From Desulfovibrio sp. (GTDB taxonomy: Bacteria; Desulfobacterota; Desulfovibrionia; Desulfovibrionales; Desulfovibrionaceae), in contig JAFXOX010000081.1 of NCBI GenBank assembly GCA_017528345.1, positions 1-64,000 of the forward strand: 64,000 nt of DNA. Direction: 5' to 3'. This document shows positions 8,009 to 16,613 of this stretch, in pieces (the first letter of the stretch is position 1; each line of letters opens with the position of its first letter). The notes under the pieces were generated by a model that saw nothing but the letters and a program-made list of their open reading frames with translations, ran no database searches and was not told where the DNA came from. The translations under genes and the position numbers were made by a program.

Positions 8009-9607
8009 ATGAAAAAAATGTTTTCTCAAAAATTTCTTGTGGCTTTGACTGCCGTTGCCTTGATGACGCTCGTTGTCTCAGGCACAAGTAGCGTTTATGC
8101 CCAGTCGAAGTTTACGCAGGAGCAGCTGGCCTACATGCCTGCTGTCAAGCTGATAGAACTCTTTAAAAAAGGTGAAACAACGCCAAGTGAAGTTCTGGAA
8201 GCACAGATTGCGCGTGTCAAGGCGTACAACGGCGAATACAACGTATCGCTGCGAGATTTGGTCAAAGAGCTCGATACCTTCAATGCTGGCAAGGTCAATG
8301 CCATTACTTTCGACAAGTTTGCCGAAGCGCGAGCACAGGCAAAGGAAGCGGACGAACGCTATCGGAAAGGCACGGCTCGTAAACTTGAAGGTATTACTGT
8401 TGGCGTCAAGGACGAGAATGAAGTGAAAGGATGGCGTGTCGATTATGCGACCATTCCGCAGAAGGATCACGCGCCCTGCCAGTCCGATGGTGCCATGATT
8501 GAGAAACTTCGCGACGAGGGTGCCATCTTCGTCTTTCAAACGACAGTGCCGGAATTGTATCTCAGTCCCATGACATGGTCGCGTCTATATGGCGTCACAC
8601 GCAATCCATGGAATCTTTATTACGGTGTGGGCGGTTCCTCCGGCGGTTCCGGCGCAGCACTGGCTGCAGGCTTTTGCACCCTTGCCACCGGCTCCGATAT
8701 GGGTGGCTCTATTCGGATCCCCTCTTCGATGAACGGGGTGTATGGCTTCAAGCCGCCATTTGGTCGCGTCGCGACAAGTAACAATGCCTATGAAACTTAT
8801 GGACCAATGACGCGTACGTTTGCCGATATGGTACTCATGCAGAACGTCATTGTCGGTCCCAGCCCCAAAGTTCATTCTTCCATCCGTCCCAAGCTCGACT
8901 ACCCTCAAGAATATGCTTCTCTTCAGGGCCAGAAAGTCGCCGTTGCCTATTTTAAAAATTGGATCAAAGGTGGCTTGAGCCAGGAATCAGATCATTCTCT
9001 TGATATGGTAACAGCCGCTTTGAAAAAGGCCGGCGCGCAAGTTGAAACTGTCGAATTCGATTTTGATTGCAAAAGTTTTCTGCCGACATACTTCAAAGGA
9101 CTTATGTCGACAAACATGTATGAACTTTTTGGGAGCTTGCAAAGCGCAGGTGATGTTTTTAGTTCTTATGTGACACATTTATTCTCGAAATTTGGTAACC
9201 TTACTCCTCAGGATCAGGTTAATGCTGATATCTTGCTTGTGAAGATCCATCAAAATATTCAGCAGAAAGTGTTTGAAAAAGGCTGCATTGCCTTGATTAT
9301 GCCGACACTGGCAACGCCACATTTTCCTGCAGATCTCGAAGTGACGCCTGATAAAATGGCACAAGTGCATGGGGAAAAATATCCTGGAGAAAACCTCATG
9401 TTGACGCCTATATGGAATCTTGCCAGTAGATATCCCGTTGTCACAATGCCGGTTGAGCTGTCGAACAAGAACGTTCCCGTTGGCGTGCAGATTGTCAGCA
9501 ACACCTATGATGATTTGAGTGCCTTCCGTGTTGCCTATGCGCTCTCAAAAACCATAGAGCCGCTGTATATGGATGGGCGTTTCCCAGATTTTAGAAATGC
9601 AAAATAG
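8009..9607 (+). CDS. Exported amidase-signature hydrolase
   Basis: The 532-residue protein has a clear Sec signal peptide (MKKMFSQKFLVALTAVALM, probable cut after VYA near residue 31), so it should act in the periplasm or outside the cell. The mature part is an amidase-signature enzyme with the Lys-cisSer-Ser triad: Lys in GVKDENEVKG (~residue 132), cis-Ser in GGSSGGSGAAL (~212), and nucleophile Ser in GSDMGGSIRIPSS (~236). Such enzymes hydrolyse amide bonds of small amides or peptides. A GGGAG site precedes the ATG, and a stem-loop follows at 9625-9649. Its position between tssB and tssA makes a link to secretion tempting, but the fold is not a known type VI amidase effector family and the gene is on the opposite strand. 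Confidence 0.85.
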   Translation: MKKMFSQKFLVALTAVALMTLVVSGTSSVYAQSKFTQEQLAYMPAVKLIELFKKGETTPSEVLEAQIARVKAYNGEYNVSLRDLVKELDTFNAGKVNAITFDKFAEARAQAKEADERYRKGTARKLEGITVGVKDENEVKGWRVDYATIPQKDHAPCQSDGAMIEKLRDEGAIFVFQTTVPELYLSPMTWSRLYGVTRNPWNLYYGVGGSSGGSGAALAAGFCTLATGSDMGGSIRIPSSMNGVYGFKPPFGRVATSNNAYETYGPMTRTFADMVLMQNVIVGPSPKVHSSIRPKLDYPQEYASLQGQKVAVAYFKNWIKGGLSQESDHSLDMVTAALKKAGAQVETVEFDFDCKSFLPTYFKGLMSTNMYELFGSLQSAGDVFSSYVTHLFSKFGNLTPQDQVNADILLVKIHQNIQQKVFEKGCIALIMPTLATPHFPADLEVTPDKMAQVHGEKYPGENLMLTPIWNLASRYPVVTMPVELSNKNVPVGVQIVSNTYDDLSAFRVAYALSKTIEPLYMDGRFPDFRNAK

Positions 9608-9624
9608 AATACTATCGTGAGTAA

Positions 9625-9649
9625 CTGGGGAGGGGGGATTCCTCCCCAG
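9625..9649 (+). terminator. Stem-loop after the amidase gene
   Basis: CTGGGGAGG at 9625-9633 pairs with CCTCCCCAG at 9641-9649, 17 bases after the amidase stop. No strong T-run follows, so it may only protect the transcript end. The rest of 9650-9952 shows no gene. Confidence 0.6.
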
Positions 9650-9952
9650 TGAGCATGTCGCTCTCACGAGGCAAGTTCTTGCATCATTATTTCTGCAAGG
9701 ATCCTGATGACTTTTTCAAGCAGGTGGGCCTTTAGAAGTTCACTTGCATTCTCCTGAACGTTCATTGCCTATCTTTACCGATAGTACCAGTATCAAAGAT
9801 CGCATCTACGTATATTTACCACCTACTATCTTCACAATGTTTTCTTACACCGACTCCCCACCAACTATATCGACGTCAATCCTTTCCCTCTACCAGAGTT
9901 CCATAATTTTTATTTATGCTTTGTGCTAATGCTGAATCTACGCCGCTTCTTA

Positions 9953-11512
9953 TCAATGTTTCCAGCCAAGAGCTGCGGAAGGGCAGAGGCTGGCAATGGT
10001 TTCCTGAACAGCATTGGCCTGATCGGTGTTTTTGGCAAGGGTAAAGGCCTCGCGTGCGGCTATCAGCACATCAAGAGCCAGGGATGTGTCCCACCTGTCA
10101 ATCTGCCGCTCTTGGAGCTCTTTGAGCAATCCTTGGGCGAGAGCGGCTGCGATGTTGCGCTCACCAGATCGGCACAAAAGGCGAAGCTCGCGAACTCGCA
10201 GGGCCATATTCTGGGCAGGTGAGGATCCCTGAGCCTTTTCAAGCAGCTGCAAAGAAGCCCCAAGCTCTTTGTTGGCATACAGTCGCTCTGCCTCAGCTAA
10301 AAGTTCAGCCAGCGCATCATCGGAAACACGTTGCGGGCTTTGTGAAGGTTCTCCATTTTTTGCTTGCGGCTCTTCGCACGTTCCAAGAGAAGAGAGCCAC
10401 GCTTGGGTTTCGTCGCTTGCAAAGGCAACGCCTCCGTCAAAGCTCAGCTGTTCAAGTCCTGGCAGACGTTTGAGAAAGGCCGCTGTTTCCTTCTGTACCA
10501 GCCTGCGTGCGGCGGCATAGCTTTCTCCAAGCTCTCCAAGGGCTTTGTCGACAATACACTGCAAATCAAGGCAAAAGATGGCTGTGGCAAAGAGATCCTC
10601 GGCGGCAAGCGCAGCCTCAAGATATTTCCCGGTCGCAAGGGTCTTCTTCAGACCTGCCAGGCGATCAGCATCTGGCGGTGGAATGGGGGTCTGCCCATTG
10701 TCTGCCGGTGGCAGGTGGGTCACTTTGCTCCAGAGAGCCAGGCGCATGATCTGCCAGGCTAAGGGATCTTCCGGGTTTTCCCGATGGGCCAGAAGGGCGT
10801 AGCGGACACCGGCTGCCGAAAAGTCCTTGAGGGCTGTTGGCAGATCATCTGCCGAGGGCTGCTCAGATAAAGCTGGGGCGGGAGCTTGCGTCGGAGCCTG
10901 AGCTTGGGGCGCAGGCGGTGCTGGTTCTGCTTCCTGCACCTTTGTCGTCTCTTCTTGCTGCTGGGTGTTTTCCTGCTCGGCAGGCAGTCTGCGTACGGTT
11001 TCCATGAGGTCTCTGAGTGGCACAGCATCTGGCATGAGCTCGCTAGCCAACTGATCAAGACTTGAAAGCTCCTCGTTCAGCTGCTTAAGCATTTCCGCAG
11101 GCTGCGCCGTTTGCTCGCCGTCTTTCTCAAGCTCTGCCAAAGCGCGTTCATGCCACCAGTCAAAGGCATTGGTGCGTCTGCGAAGCTTGTTTACGGGCGG
11201 AAATGCCGTTTCCCAAAATGTGCCAAGCAGGCCGAGGTAGAGTTGAACGGCCTTGTGAAATCCTGCCAGTCCCTCAGTTTTTTGCCAGGCAATACCGACA
11301 TAGGCTGCAATCTGCAGATCCTTGGTTTTTTGAGCAAGAAGGATTTCTCCCTGCTGAGCGATTTTTGTCCAGGCGACAGCCCCTCCCTGTGTGGCACTCC
11401 CAAGCTTGCTGATTTCTTCAGATACTTCGGTATATTCAGGCTCGTACTTGGCATCCATGCCTGCGGCATGTTCTCCGGGGATGGGAGTTGTCCCTAGTGT
11501 TGTGGCATCCAT
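9953..11512 (-). CDS. tssA: Type VI secretion baseplate-associated protein TssA
   Basis: The 519-residue protein has an N-terminal ImpA domain (PIPGEHAAGMDAKYEPEYTEV, then the helical AAYVGIAWQKTEGLAGFHKA and the RRTNAFDWWHERAL segment). A Pro/Ala/Gln-rich linker follows at about residues 185-225, then a long helical C-terminal VasJ-like region. TssA initiates and caps sheath polymerisation with TssB/TssC. Family length and order fit. The following gene in a typical cluster would be tssB, but here the only tssB start is ~9.8 kb downstream at position 140, on the same strand. No obvious partner lies immediately upstream of it. Confidence 0.9.
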   Translation of the reverse strand: MDATTLGTTPIPGEHAAGMDAKYEPEYTEVSEEISKLGSATQGGAVAWTKIAQQGEILLAQKTKDLQIAAYVGIAWQKTEGLAGFHKAVQLYLGLLGTFWETAFPPVNKLRRRTNAFDWWHERALAELEKDGEQTAQPAEMLKQLNEELSSLDQLASELMPDAVPLRDLMETVRRLPAEQENTQQQEETTKVQEAEPAPPAPQAQAPTQAPAPALSEQPSADDLPTALKDFSAAGVRYALLAHRENPEDPLAWQIMRLALWSKVTHLPPADNGQTPIPPPDADRLAGLKKTLATGKYLEAALAAEDLFATAIFCLDLQCIVDKALGELGESYAAARRLVQKETAAFLKRLPGLEQLSFDGGVAFASDETQAWLSSLGTCEEPQAKNGEPSQSPQRVSDDALAELLAEAERLYANKELGASLQLLEKAQGSSPAQNMALRVRELRLLCRSGERNIAAALAQGLLKELQERQIDRWDTSLALDVLIAAREAFTLAKNTDQANAVQETIASLCPSAALGWKH

Positions 11513-11739
11513 TGGTTGTAGCCTTGATTGTGGTTTGTTGTACTATGGTTGACCTGTGGCCAATGGCCAGAATCTGCAGAGTACGTGAAAGAGAAGAAGC
11601 GTGTGCGCCTTGGCTTTGTCGCTTCTTGAAAAGCTAACGGAAGGCCGGTTTGCGCTTTTGAGCGTAAGATAAGGAGTCGCGTGGACGAAGCCGTTGGTGT
11701 ATTTGCTACAAAAAGAGGGGACGCACAGAGGCAAGGTCT

Positions 11740-12408
11740 CTACTTGCTTGCGATGTTCGCCTGTGCCAGTCCGTGCAGTAAAACGTGAACGTATTTCTGC
11801 ACAGTACGTTGTATTGTCTCTGCACAAGGTATTTCTTTCATGTCAAAGAGAAACTGTGTGTAGACAGTATTGCGCAGCATGCCCACAAAAATGGCAGAAA
11901 CCTCATGGCAGTCCGCAAACCCCACGTCATCTCTGTCACTGGCTTTTTGCAAAAGCTCCGTGAGTTTTGCCTCCACACGTTTCGGCCCATTTTCATGATA
12001 GAGCCTGCCCAGTTCAGGATTGGAAACGCTTTCCATAATCACAAGGCGCATGAAGTTCCATTCTTCTGTGAAGAGCTGTGTCAGAAGAAGCTCGCCTGAG
12101 CGTACGAGCACAGCTTCTGTCGTCATCGGAGCCGCATCAAGGCCATCGAGGATCTTGAAGATGGAGAGGCTTGTCTCAGCGAGCAGGGCGTTGAAAAGGC
12201 CTTTTTTGCTCACAAAAAGCGTATAGAGACTACGCCTTGAGCCACCGCTGAGGCGAATGATGTCATCAATGCTTGAGTCCGTATAACCCTTGGTGAAAAA
12301 AATTTTCTTGGCTGCCTGCAAAATCTTCGTACGTCGCAAATCCTTAGACAGACGCTTGTGGGTTCTGGCCTCCTGACGTTCCAGAGCCTGTGAAAAGCTA
12401 TTACTCAT
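11740..12408 (-). CDS. TetR-family transcriptional regulator
   Basis: From the ATG at 12408, which has a GGGAGG site 10 bases upstream, the protein has about 222 residues. The frame is open to 12504, but the earlier ATGs lack good ribosome sites. The N-terminal helix-turn-helix is typical of TetR: RTKILQAAKKIFFTKGYTDS, then SIDDIIRLSGGSRRSLYTLF with the recognition helix. The C-terminal half is a helical ligand/dimer domain (TetR_C-like; FTEEWNFMRLVIMESVSNPE). It is divergent from the acyl-CoA synthetase gene 94 bases away and probably represses that gene, perhaps sensing an acyl-CoA or its substrate acid. Confidence 0.9.
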   Translation of the reverse strand: MSNSFSQALERQEARTHKRLSKDLRRTKILQAAKKIFFTKGYTDSSIDDIIRLSGGSRRSLYTLFVSKKGLFNALLAETSLSIFKILDGLDAAPMTTEAVLVRSGELLLTQLFTEEWNFMRLVIMESVSNPELGRLYHENGPKRVEAKLTELLQKASDRDDVGFADCHEVSAIFVGMLRNTVYTQFLFDMKEIPCAETIQRTVQKYVHVLLHGLAQANIASK

Positions 12409-12450
12409 GCTGCGCGAGCCTCCCATGATTTCTTGACTCATAGCGCAGCA

Positions 12451-12462
12451 ACAAGTACATGT
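12451..12462. promoter_or_regulatory. Possible TetR operator in the divergent promoter region
   Basis: ACAAGTACATGT is a 12-bp interrupted palindrome (ACA-n-GTAC-n-TGT) lying between the regulator and synthetase starts. Its position is what one expects for an autoregulatory TetR site. The assignment is inferred from symmetry and position only. Confidence 0.4.
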
Positions 12463-12502
12463 CAAAAAAAAATGAGAATATAGAATACCAAGGAGCTTAT
12501 TC

Positions 12503-14119
12503 ATGGATATCCATCAACGCTTTTGCCATGAAGTCTTCGATAGCAGTGGGCAGATTGTGGAGTTCAGCCTGGACTACCCGGACAATTTCAACTTTGCCTA
12601 TGACGTGCTTGATAGACTCGCTGACATGAGCCCCTCAAGTCGTGCTCTTTGCTGGTGCAATGGGCGGGGGCAGGAAGAGGAGCTCACATTTGGCGAGCTT
12701 GCCCTTGCCAGCAGACGTTGCGCCAATGCCCTGCGAGCCTTTGGGGTTGGCAAGGGCGACCATGTGCTTGTGATTTTGAGACGAAATCTTCCTTACTGGT
12801 ATGTGGCGTCGGCTCTAGAACGCCTGGGCGCTGTGATGGTGCCAAGCACGCATATGCTGACGCGCGAAGATATTGGCTACAGACTTGAGCACGCTAAAAT
12901 CCGTTTTGCCATTGCTTCTTCAGAAGGCGCAACACTTGAGGTGCTTTCAGGTTTTCCCTGTCTTGAGCGCATTTTTACCTTTGGTCGTTGTCATGAGGCT
13001 GTGGTCAATCTGACTGAAGTGATGACGCAAATGCCGGATACCTTTGCGCGGGTGGAAACTTCAGCCCAGGAACCCATGCTGATTTTTTTCACCTCTGGCA
13101 CCACAGGGCATCCCAAGGGCGTCATCCACAATCATCTCTATAGTCTCGCCCATATTCCAACGGCCAAGTATTGGCAGAAAGTACGCGATGGCGGTCTCCA
13201 TCTGACCATTGCCGAAACCGGCTGGGGTAAGGCCAGCTGGGGGAAAATGTACGGACAGTGGCTGTGCGGAAGTGCCGTCATGATCTATGACTTTGAGCAT
13301 TTTTCTCCGGCAAGCATTCTTGAAATCATCAGCCGCTACAGAGTCACTTCTTTTTGTGCGCCCCCAACCATCTACCGCTATCTGACGCGGTGTCGGTGCA
13401 AGGACTACGACCTCTCCTGTCTGGAGCATCTCTCGACAGCCGGTGAGGCCATGAGCTGTGAGGTGCACCGAAAAATTGAGGATATGTTGGCACTCCCCAT
13501 CCTCGAGGGTTTTGGACAGACTGAATCTGTACTCATGCTGGCCAATTTTGACTGTGCCCATCCTGGTTCACTGGGCAGACCAAGTCCGCTCTTTGATGTG
13601 CGCATTCGGCTGCCTGACGGACATTTTGCCGAAGGAGACGAGGAAGGAGAAATCGTCGTTGTTCCCCATGGCAAGCAGCACGGGATCTTTTCGGGCTACT
13701 GCAATCAACCCGAGCTTTATGACAAGGTGTGGGAAGACGGAGTTTACCATACCGGAGACATAGCCTGGCGCGATCAGGACGGACTATTCTGGTATGTGGG
13801 GCGAAAAGATGATCTTATCAAAACCCGCGGTTTCCGTGTTGGCCCCTTTGAAGTGGAAACCGTGCTTGAGCGTCATCCTGCCGTCCTTGAATGCGCCGTG
13901 ATCGGTGAGATGGACGCTACCCGCGGACAGATTGTTGTGGCCTTTGTGCAATTAGAGAATACCTATTCTCCTTCTGAAAGCCTTGCGCTTTCCATTCGTA
14001 CCTTCTGTAACGCCAAGCTTGCAGCCTACAAGCATGTCTCAAAGGTTGAATTTGTCAAAAGTCTTCCTAAGACCATTAGTGGAAAGGTCAAGCGCGGGCA
14101 GCTCCGCAAGAAAGTCTGA
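12503..14119 (+). CDS. AMP-forming acyl-CoA synthetase (medium-chain/aromatic acid type)
   Basis: The 538-residue protein belongs to the ANL superfamily and would activate a carboxylic acid with ATP to acyl-AMP and then acyl-CoA. The visible motifs are the P-loop FFTSGTTGHPKGV (~residue 193), the adenine-binding GFGQTES (~338), YHTGDIAW (~416), the hinge KTRGFRVGPFEVE (~437) and the catalytic C-terminal Lys in KTISGKVKR (~527). The overall pattern is close to medium-chain acyl-CoA or benzoate-CoA-type ligases. An AAGGAG site lies 8 bases before the ATG. It diverges from the TetR gene, its probable regulator. The exact acid cannot be read from sequence. Confidence 0.88.
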   Translation: MDIHQRFCHEVFDSSGQIVEFSLDYPDNFNFAYDVLDRLADMSPSSRALCWCNGRGQEEELTFGELALASRRCANALRAFGVGKGDHVLVILRRNLPYWYVASALERLGAVMVPSTHMLTREDIGYRLEHAKIRFAIASSEGATLEVLSGFPCLERIFTFGRCHEAVVNLTEVMTQMPDTFARVETSAQEPMLIFFTSGTTGHPKGVIHNHLYSLAHIPTAKYWQKVRDGGLHLTIAETGWGKASWGKMYGQWLCGSAVMIYDFEHFSPASILEIISRYRVTSFCAPPTIYRYLTRCRCKDYDLSCLEHLSTAGEAMSCEVHRKIEDMLALPILEGFGQTESVLMLANFDCAHPGSLGRPSPLFDVRIRLPDGHFAEGDEEGEIVVVPHGKQHGIFSGYCNQPELYDKVWEDGVYHTGDIAWRDQDGLFWYVGRKDDLIKTRGFRVGPFEVETVLERHPAVLECAVIGEMDATRGQIVVAFVQLENTYSPSESLALSIRTFCNAKLAAYKHVSKVEFVKSLPKTISGKVKRGQLRKKV

Positions 14120-14425
14120 ATGGTGGCAGTAGGAATGCGTTCTTTCCTTGGAAAGCATCATTGCTGCGCGAATCTCTCAGACGAAAACGCTTTGCTCTTC
14201 GTGGGCGGAGGACTTGTCTTGAGAGCAAAAAGCTTCACGTTGAGCTGCGTTTGGAAAGCGAAAAGAGGAGGCGTGAAGCTTTGCAAAAGAGCAGAAGTCT
14301 AGGCACACCTGAGAGAAGTCAAGACCCAAGGAGCATCTGAGCGTTATTGCTTGTGAGGCGCTGCTGATAGAGATTCGAGCTCACAGGCATTTCCACTGCT
14401 CCGAAACGAACGTCGCAAACGTCTC

Positions 14426-14519
14426 TTGACACGACAATTTTTGCAGACTTTTTTAATCATCCCCTCGCATCAGCCTGCGCTATGCGAGCCCCGGTACCCT
14501 GCGGTGCCGGATTTTTTTT
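14426..14519 (+). ncRNA. Candidate small RNA with its own promoter and terminator
   Basis: A TTGACA box at 14426-14431 is followed by a T-rich possible -10 region near 14449-14457 (spacing not ideal). It is followed at once by two stems: CTCGCAT 14464-14470 with ATGCGAG 14482-14488, then CCGGTACC 14491-14498 with GGTGCCGG 14503-14510. A run of eight T residues ends it at 14512-14519. No open frame fits in between. It could be a ~60-nt regulatory RNA or simply a distal terminator for the synthetase gene that ends 340 bases upstream. Confidence 0.4.
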
Positions 14520-14539
14520 GTCGTTATTGAGGCAAAGAC

Positions 14540-14650
14540 AGAGAGGAGGATGATGTTGACGAGCTGTGCTTGGCACAAGAGAGGGGTATGAGCGCTGAGG
14601 TCATACCTTTGGAGGCTGGAGCAAAAGACTATCACTAAGCGATCCCCCGG
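14540..14650 (+). repeat. Dispersed ~110-nt repeat, copy A
   Basis: This stretch is closely similar to 35035-35141 on the same strand, including the shared cores GAGCGCTGAGGTCA and CAAAAGACTATCAC. Small indels break any shared reading frame, which argues for a non-coding element. A hairpin GGTATG/CATACC (14585-14590 with 14602-14607) surrounds the conserved AGCGCTGAGGT loop. No other copy was found in the window. Around it (14120-15188) I see no protein gene. Confidence 0.6.
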
Positions 14651-15010
14651 AGATGAGGCTTAAAGGTAAGCGTAAACTGAATTTTTCTTAACCTGTCATT
14701 CCCGAATTTTTTTGTACTACAAGTTTTTGCCTCTTTGTGATTGTGACGTCAGCTGTTGAGGCAGTGACTATGAGTCGTTTTACTTGATCATGCACAATTG
14801 CCACACCACGCGACCATGATTGACAAGGCAGCAATACTCGCGACAGCTGAGTGAGTGTACAGCAAAATCATCAATCTATAAGACTATTGGCTGTGTTTAA
14901 GAGAGCGCTGATCCCCAGGAGAGGTGATGGAAAGTTCTGCTACGGACAAGGATTTTTGTCCCCATGGCTCTGTTTTTCCCAATGAATATTTAAGCTCAGT
15001 TTACGGTTAC

Positions 15011-15038
15011 AAAAAGGCGGTGTAATGGCGCCTTTTTT
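15011..15038 (+). terminator. Rho-independent terminator upstream of hicAB
   Basis: AAAAAGGCG at 15011-15019 pairs with CGCCTTTTT at 15029-15037 and ends in a T-run. It would insulate hicAB from upstream transcription. Confidence 0.75.
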
Positions 15039-15115
15039 ATATAGTATATCTGGAGGCGGAGATCTTCCGGTAGCTTACCATACTGCCGTCTCAGACCACA
15101 GGGCAGCTCGTTTTT

Positions 15116-15163
15116 ATGGAAAAATTTGCATAAAAAATATTGATAGTATGCAATTTTTTCCAT
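15116..15163. promoter_or_regulatory. Inverted repeat in the hicAB promoter (probable operator)
   Basis: A 17-bp arm, ATGGAAAAATTTGCATA at 15116-15132, is mirrored at 15147-15163 with one mismatch and a 14-base spacer. A plausible TTGATA -35 box (15140) and TACTGT -10 box (15163) overlap the right arm, 26 bases before hicA. HicB antitoxins repress their own operon by binding such palindromes, so this is the natural operator candidate. Confidence 0.65.
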
Positions 15164-15188
15164 ACTGTATATTCAGCAAGGAGGTGCA

Positions 15189-15347
15189 ATGAAACGCAAG
15201 GACATCTTAAAAAAACTCCGTCAGGCTGGGTGTACCTTCGAGGAGGGCGGCAATCACACAAAGGTATACAAGGACGGGGTGTTTCAGGCAATCGTCGGAC
15301 GGCACAATAGTATTGATGAGAAGATTGTGGAAAAAATTGAAAAGTAA
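15189..15347 (+). CDS. hicA: HicA-type mRNA interferase toxin
   Basis: A 52-residue protein, MKRKDILKKLRQAGCTFEEG and onward to VEKIEK. It has the HicA dsRBD-like fold pattern: an N-terminal helix starting KRKDILKKL, then the conserved Gly-x-His active-site strand (GGNHTKVY) and the closing segment HNSIDEKIVEKI. HicA cleaves mRNA through its conserved His and is held inactive by HicB. An AAGGAGGTG ribosome site directly precedes the ATG. The toxin-first order with hicB 60 bases downstream is usual for this family. Confidence 0.9.
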   Translation: MKRKDILKKLRQAGCTFEEGGNHTKVYKDGVFQAIVGRHNSIDEKIVEKIEK

Positions 15348-15407
15348 TCAGGAGTGAAACTCCGTTAACCAGCGGAGGGGCTTAAGCCCCCCCGGAGAGG
15401 AAAATAT

Positions 15408-15821
15408 ATGCGTTATTTGTCCGTATTGTATCCAGCCTCAGAAGGCGGCTATGCTGTAGAATTTCCGGATTTCCCGGAGGCACTGACGCAGGCAGATACG
15501 CTGGAAGATGCCATTGACATGGCCACAGATGCCCTGGGCATTGTGGTTGAGGAATATGCTAAAGCGCGGCGCGACCTGCCCGTGCCTTCCACTCTGGAAC
15601 AGGTGAAGGCTGTGGCTGAGCGCGAAATGGCATCGGCACCGGGAATCGACCATGACCGGGAGCCTTTCTTTCAGCTCATTCCGGCTCCAGCCGTGGATAT
15701 GACGCCTGTGAAAATCTCGGTCAGCTTCACCAAATCCGTTCTGGCTAGCATTGACGCCAAGGCGAAGCAACGTGGCATGACACGCAGCGGCTTTCTAGCT
15801 GCGGCAGCACAGGCGTTCTAA
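15408..15821 (+). CDS. hicB: HicB-type antitoxin
   Basis: The 137-residue protein has an N-terminal RNase H-like HicB domain (MRYLSVLYPASEGGYAVEFP, PDFPEALTQADTLEDAIDMA). Its C-terminal ribbon-helix-helix DNA-binding segment (VKISVSFTKSVLASIDAKAK, then QRGMTRSGFLAAAAQAF) completes the family layout. It would neutralise HicA and repress the operon through the inverted repeat at 15116-15163. A GGAGAGG site precedes the ATG. Length and architecture match complete HicB proteins. Confidence 0.93.
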   Translation: MRYLSVLYPASEGGYAVEFPDFPEALTQADTLEDAIDMATDALGIVVEEYAKARRDLPVPSTLEQVKAVAEREMASAPGIDHDREPFFQLIPAPAVDMTPVKISVSFTKSVLASIDAKAKQRGMTRSGFLAAAAQAF

Positions 15822-16613
15822 GGTGAGACAAAGGGCAAATGAGGCGTAAAGAGACAGGTAGGAAAGCCAAAAGCATGAGCTAAGGGAGGTGCGTCATGCC
15901 AGTGAACGTACTCCCGCCTATAGAGGCCGGAGCTTCCTGATTCAGCGAGAACAGCACTGCAGCTCCGAAGAACTACAGCGTCTTACACTCTCTCCACAGG
16001 CGTAGATTCCCGTGCGACCCACGGTACTCTATGAGTTACGTTAGGCAGATATTCGCCTCGTTTCTTCTCGGATGTTTAGGATCTATAATAGTCGAGGAGT
16101 GAGTTTTGGTTTAGGTGTGCGCTTGAGAGGTTCGGGTAGCTTCTGCGAGATTGGCAGGCTACGATAATGGTTATTATGGCCGATTTCATCAACAATCATG
16201 GGGATGCAGGTGTGTCTGCTACCATACAAGGTCACGCATCTTGTAAAGATAGAGAATAGAGCACAGTGGAAAATATGCATGACATATTCTGATCTACATT
16301 CATTTTTATGATAAATGCACACATCATCAGGCTTTAAGCAAAGAATTCTTCAGCGTTATCTTGTTGCCAAATTTGCCAAGGAAGTTGGAGTGCAGTTATG
16401 TGTAACTGTCAAGATGTACAAGCGCATCGTAATTTAGTGTATAGATATTCAGTAATTCGATACATGCTTCTGAATAAAACCATTATACAACGATAATATA
16501 AAATATATCTAATTATAATAAGAAATAAAACCATCTTGGAATATTATATATATTACATTTATTGATATTTTATAAGTATTAAATTATATTTTATTAAAAA
16601 AAAGTAGGTATCT
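15822..16613. other. Intergenic stretch with a GC-to-AT transition
   Basis: About 790 bases without a convincing gene. The first half has the GC level of the neighbouring host genes. From about 16400 onward the sequence becomes very AT-rich, matching the PIN-domain module that follows. This suggests the left edge of a separately acquired segment. No att site or repeat was identified. Confidence 0.4.

Noticed and set aside
10219-11497. Several plus-strand frames of 80-130 codons across tssA
   Set aside because: They mirror the high-GC third positions of tssA on the other strand and carry no domain signal.
14540-14650. A conserved peptide (LCLAQER and so on) encoded by the dispersed repeat
   Set aside because: Copies A and B diverge by frame-breaking indels while a hairpin is kept, so a structured RNA or non-coding repeat fits better.
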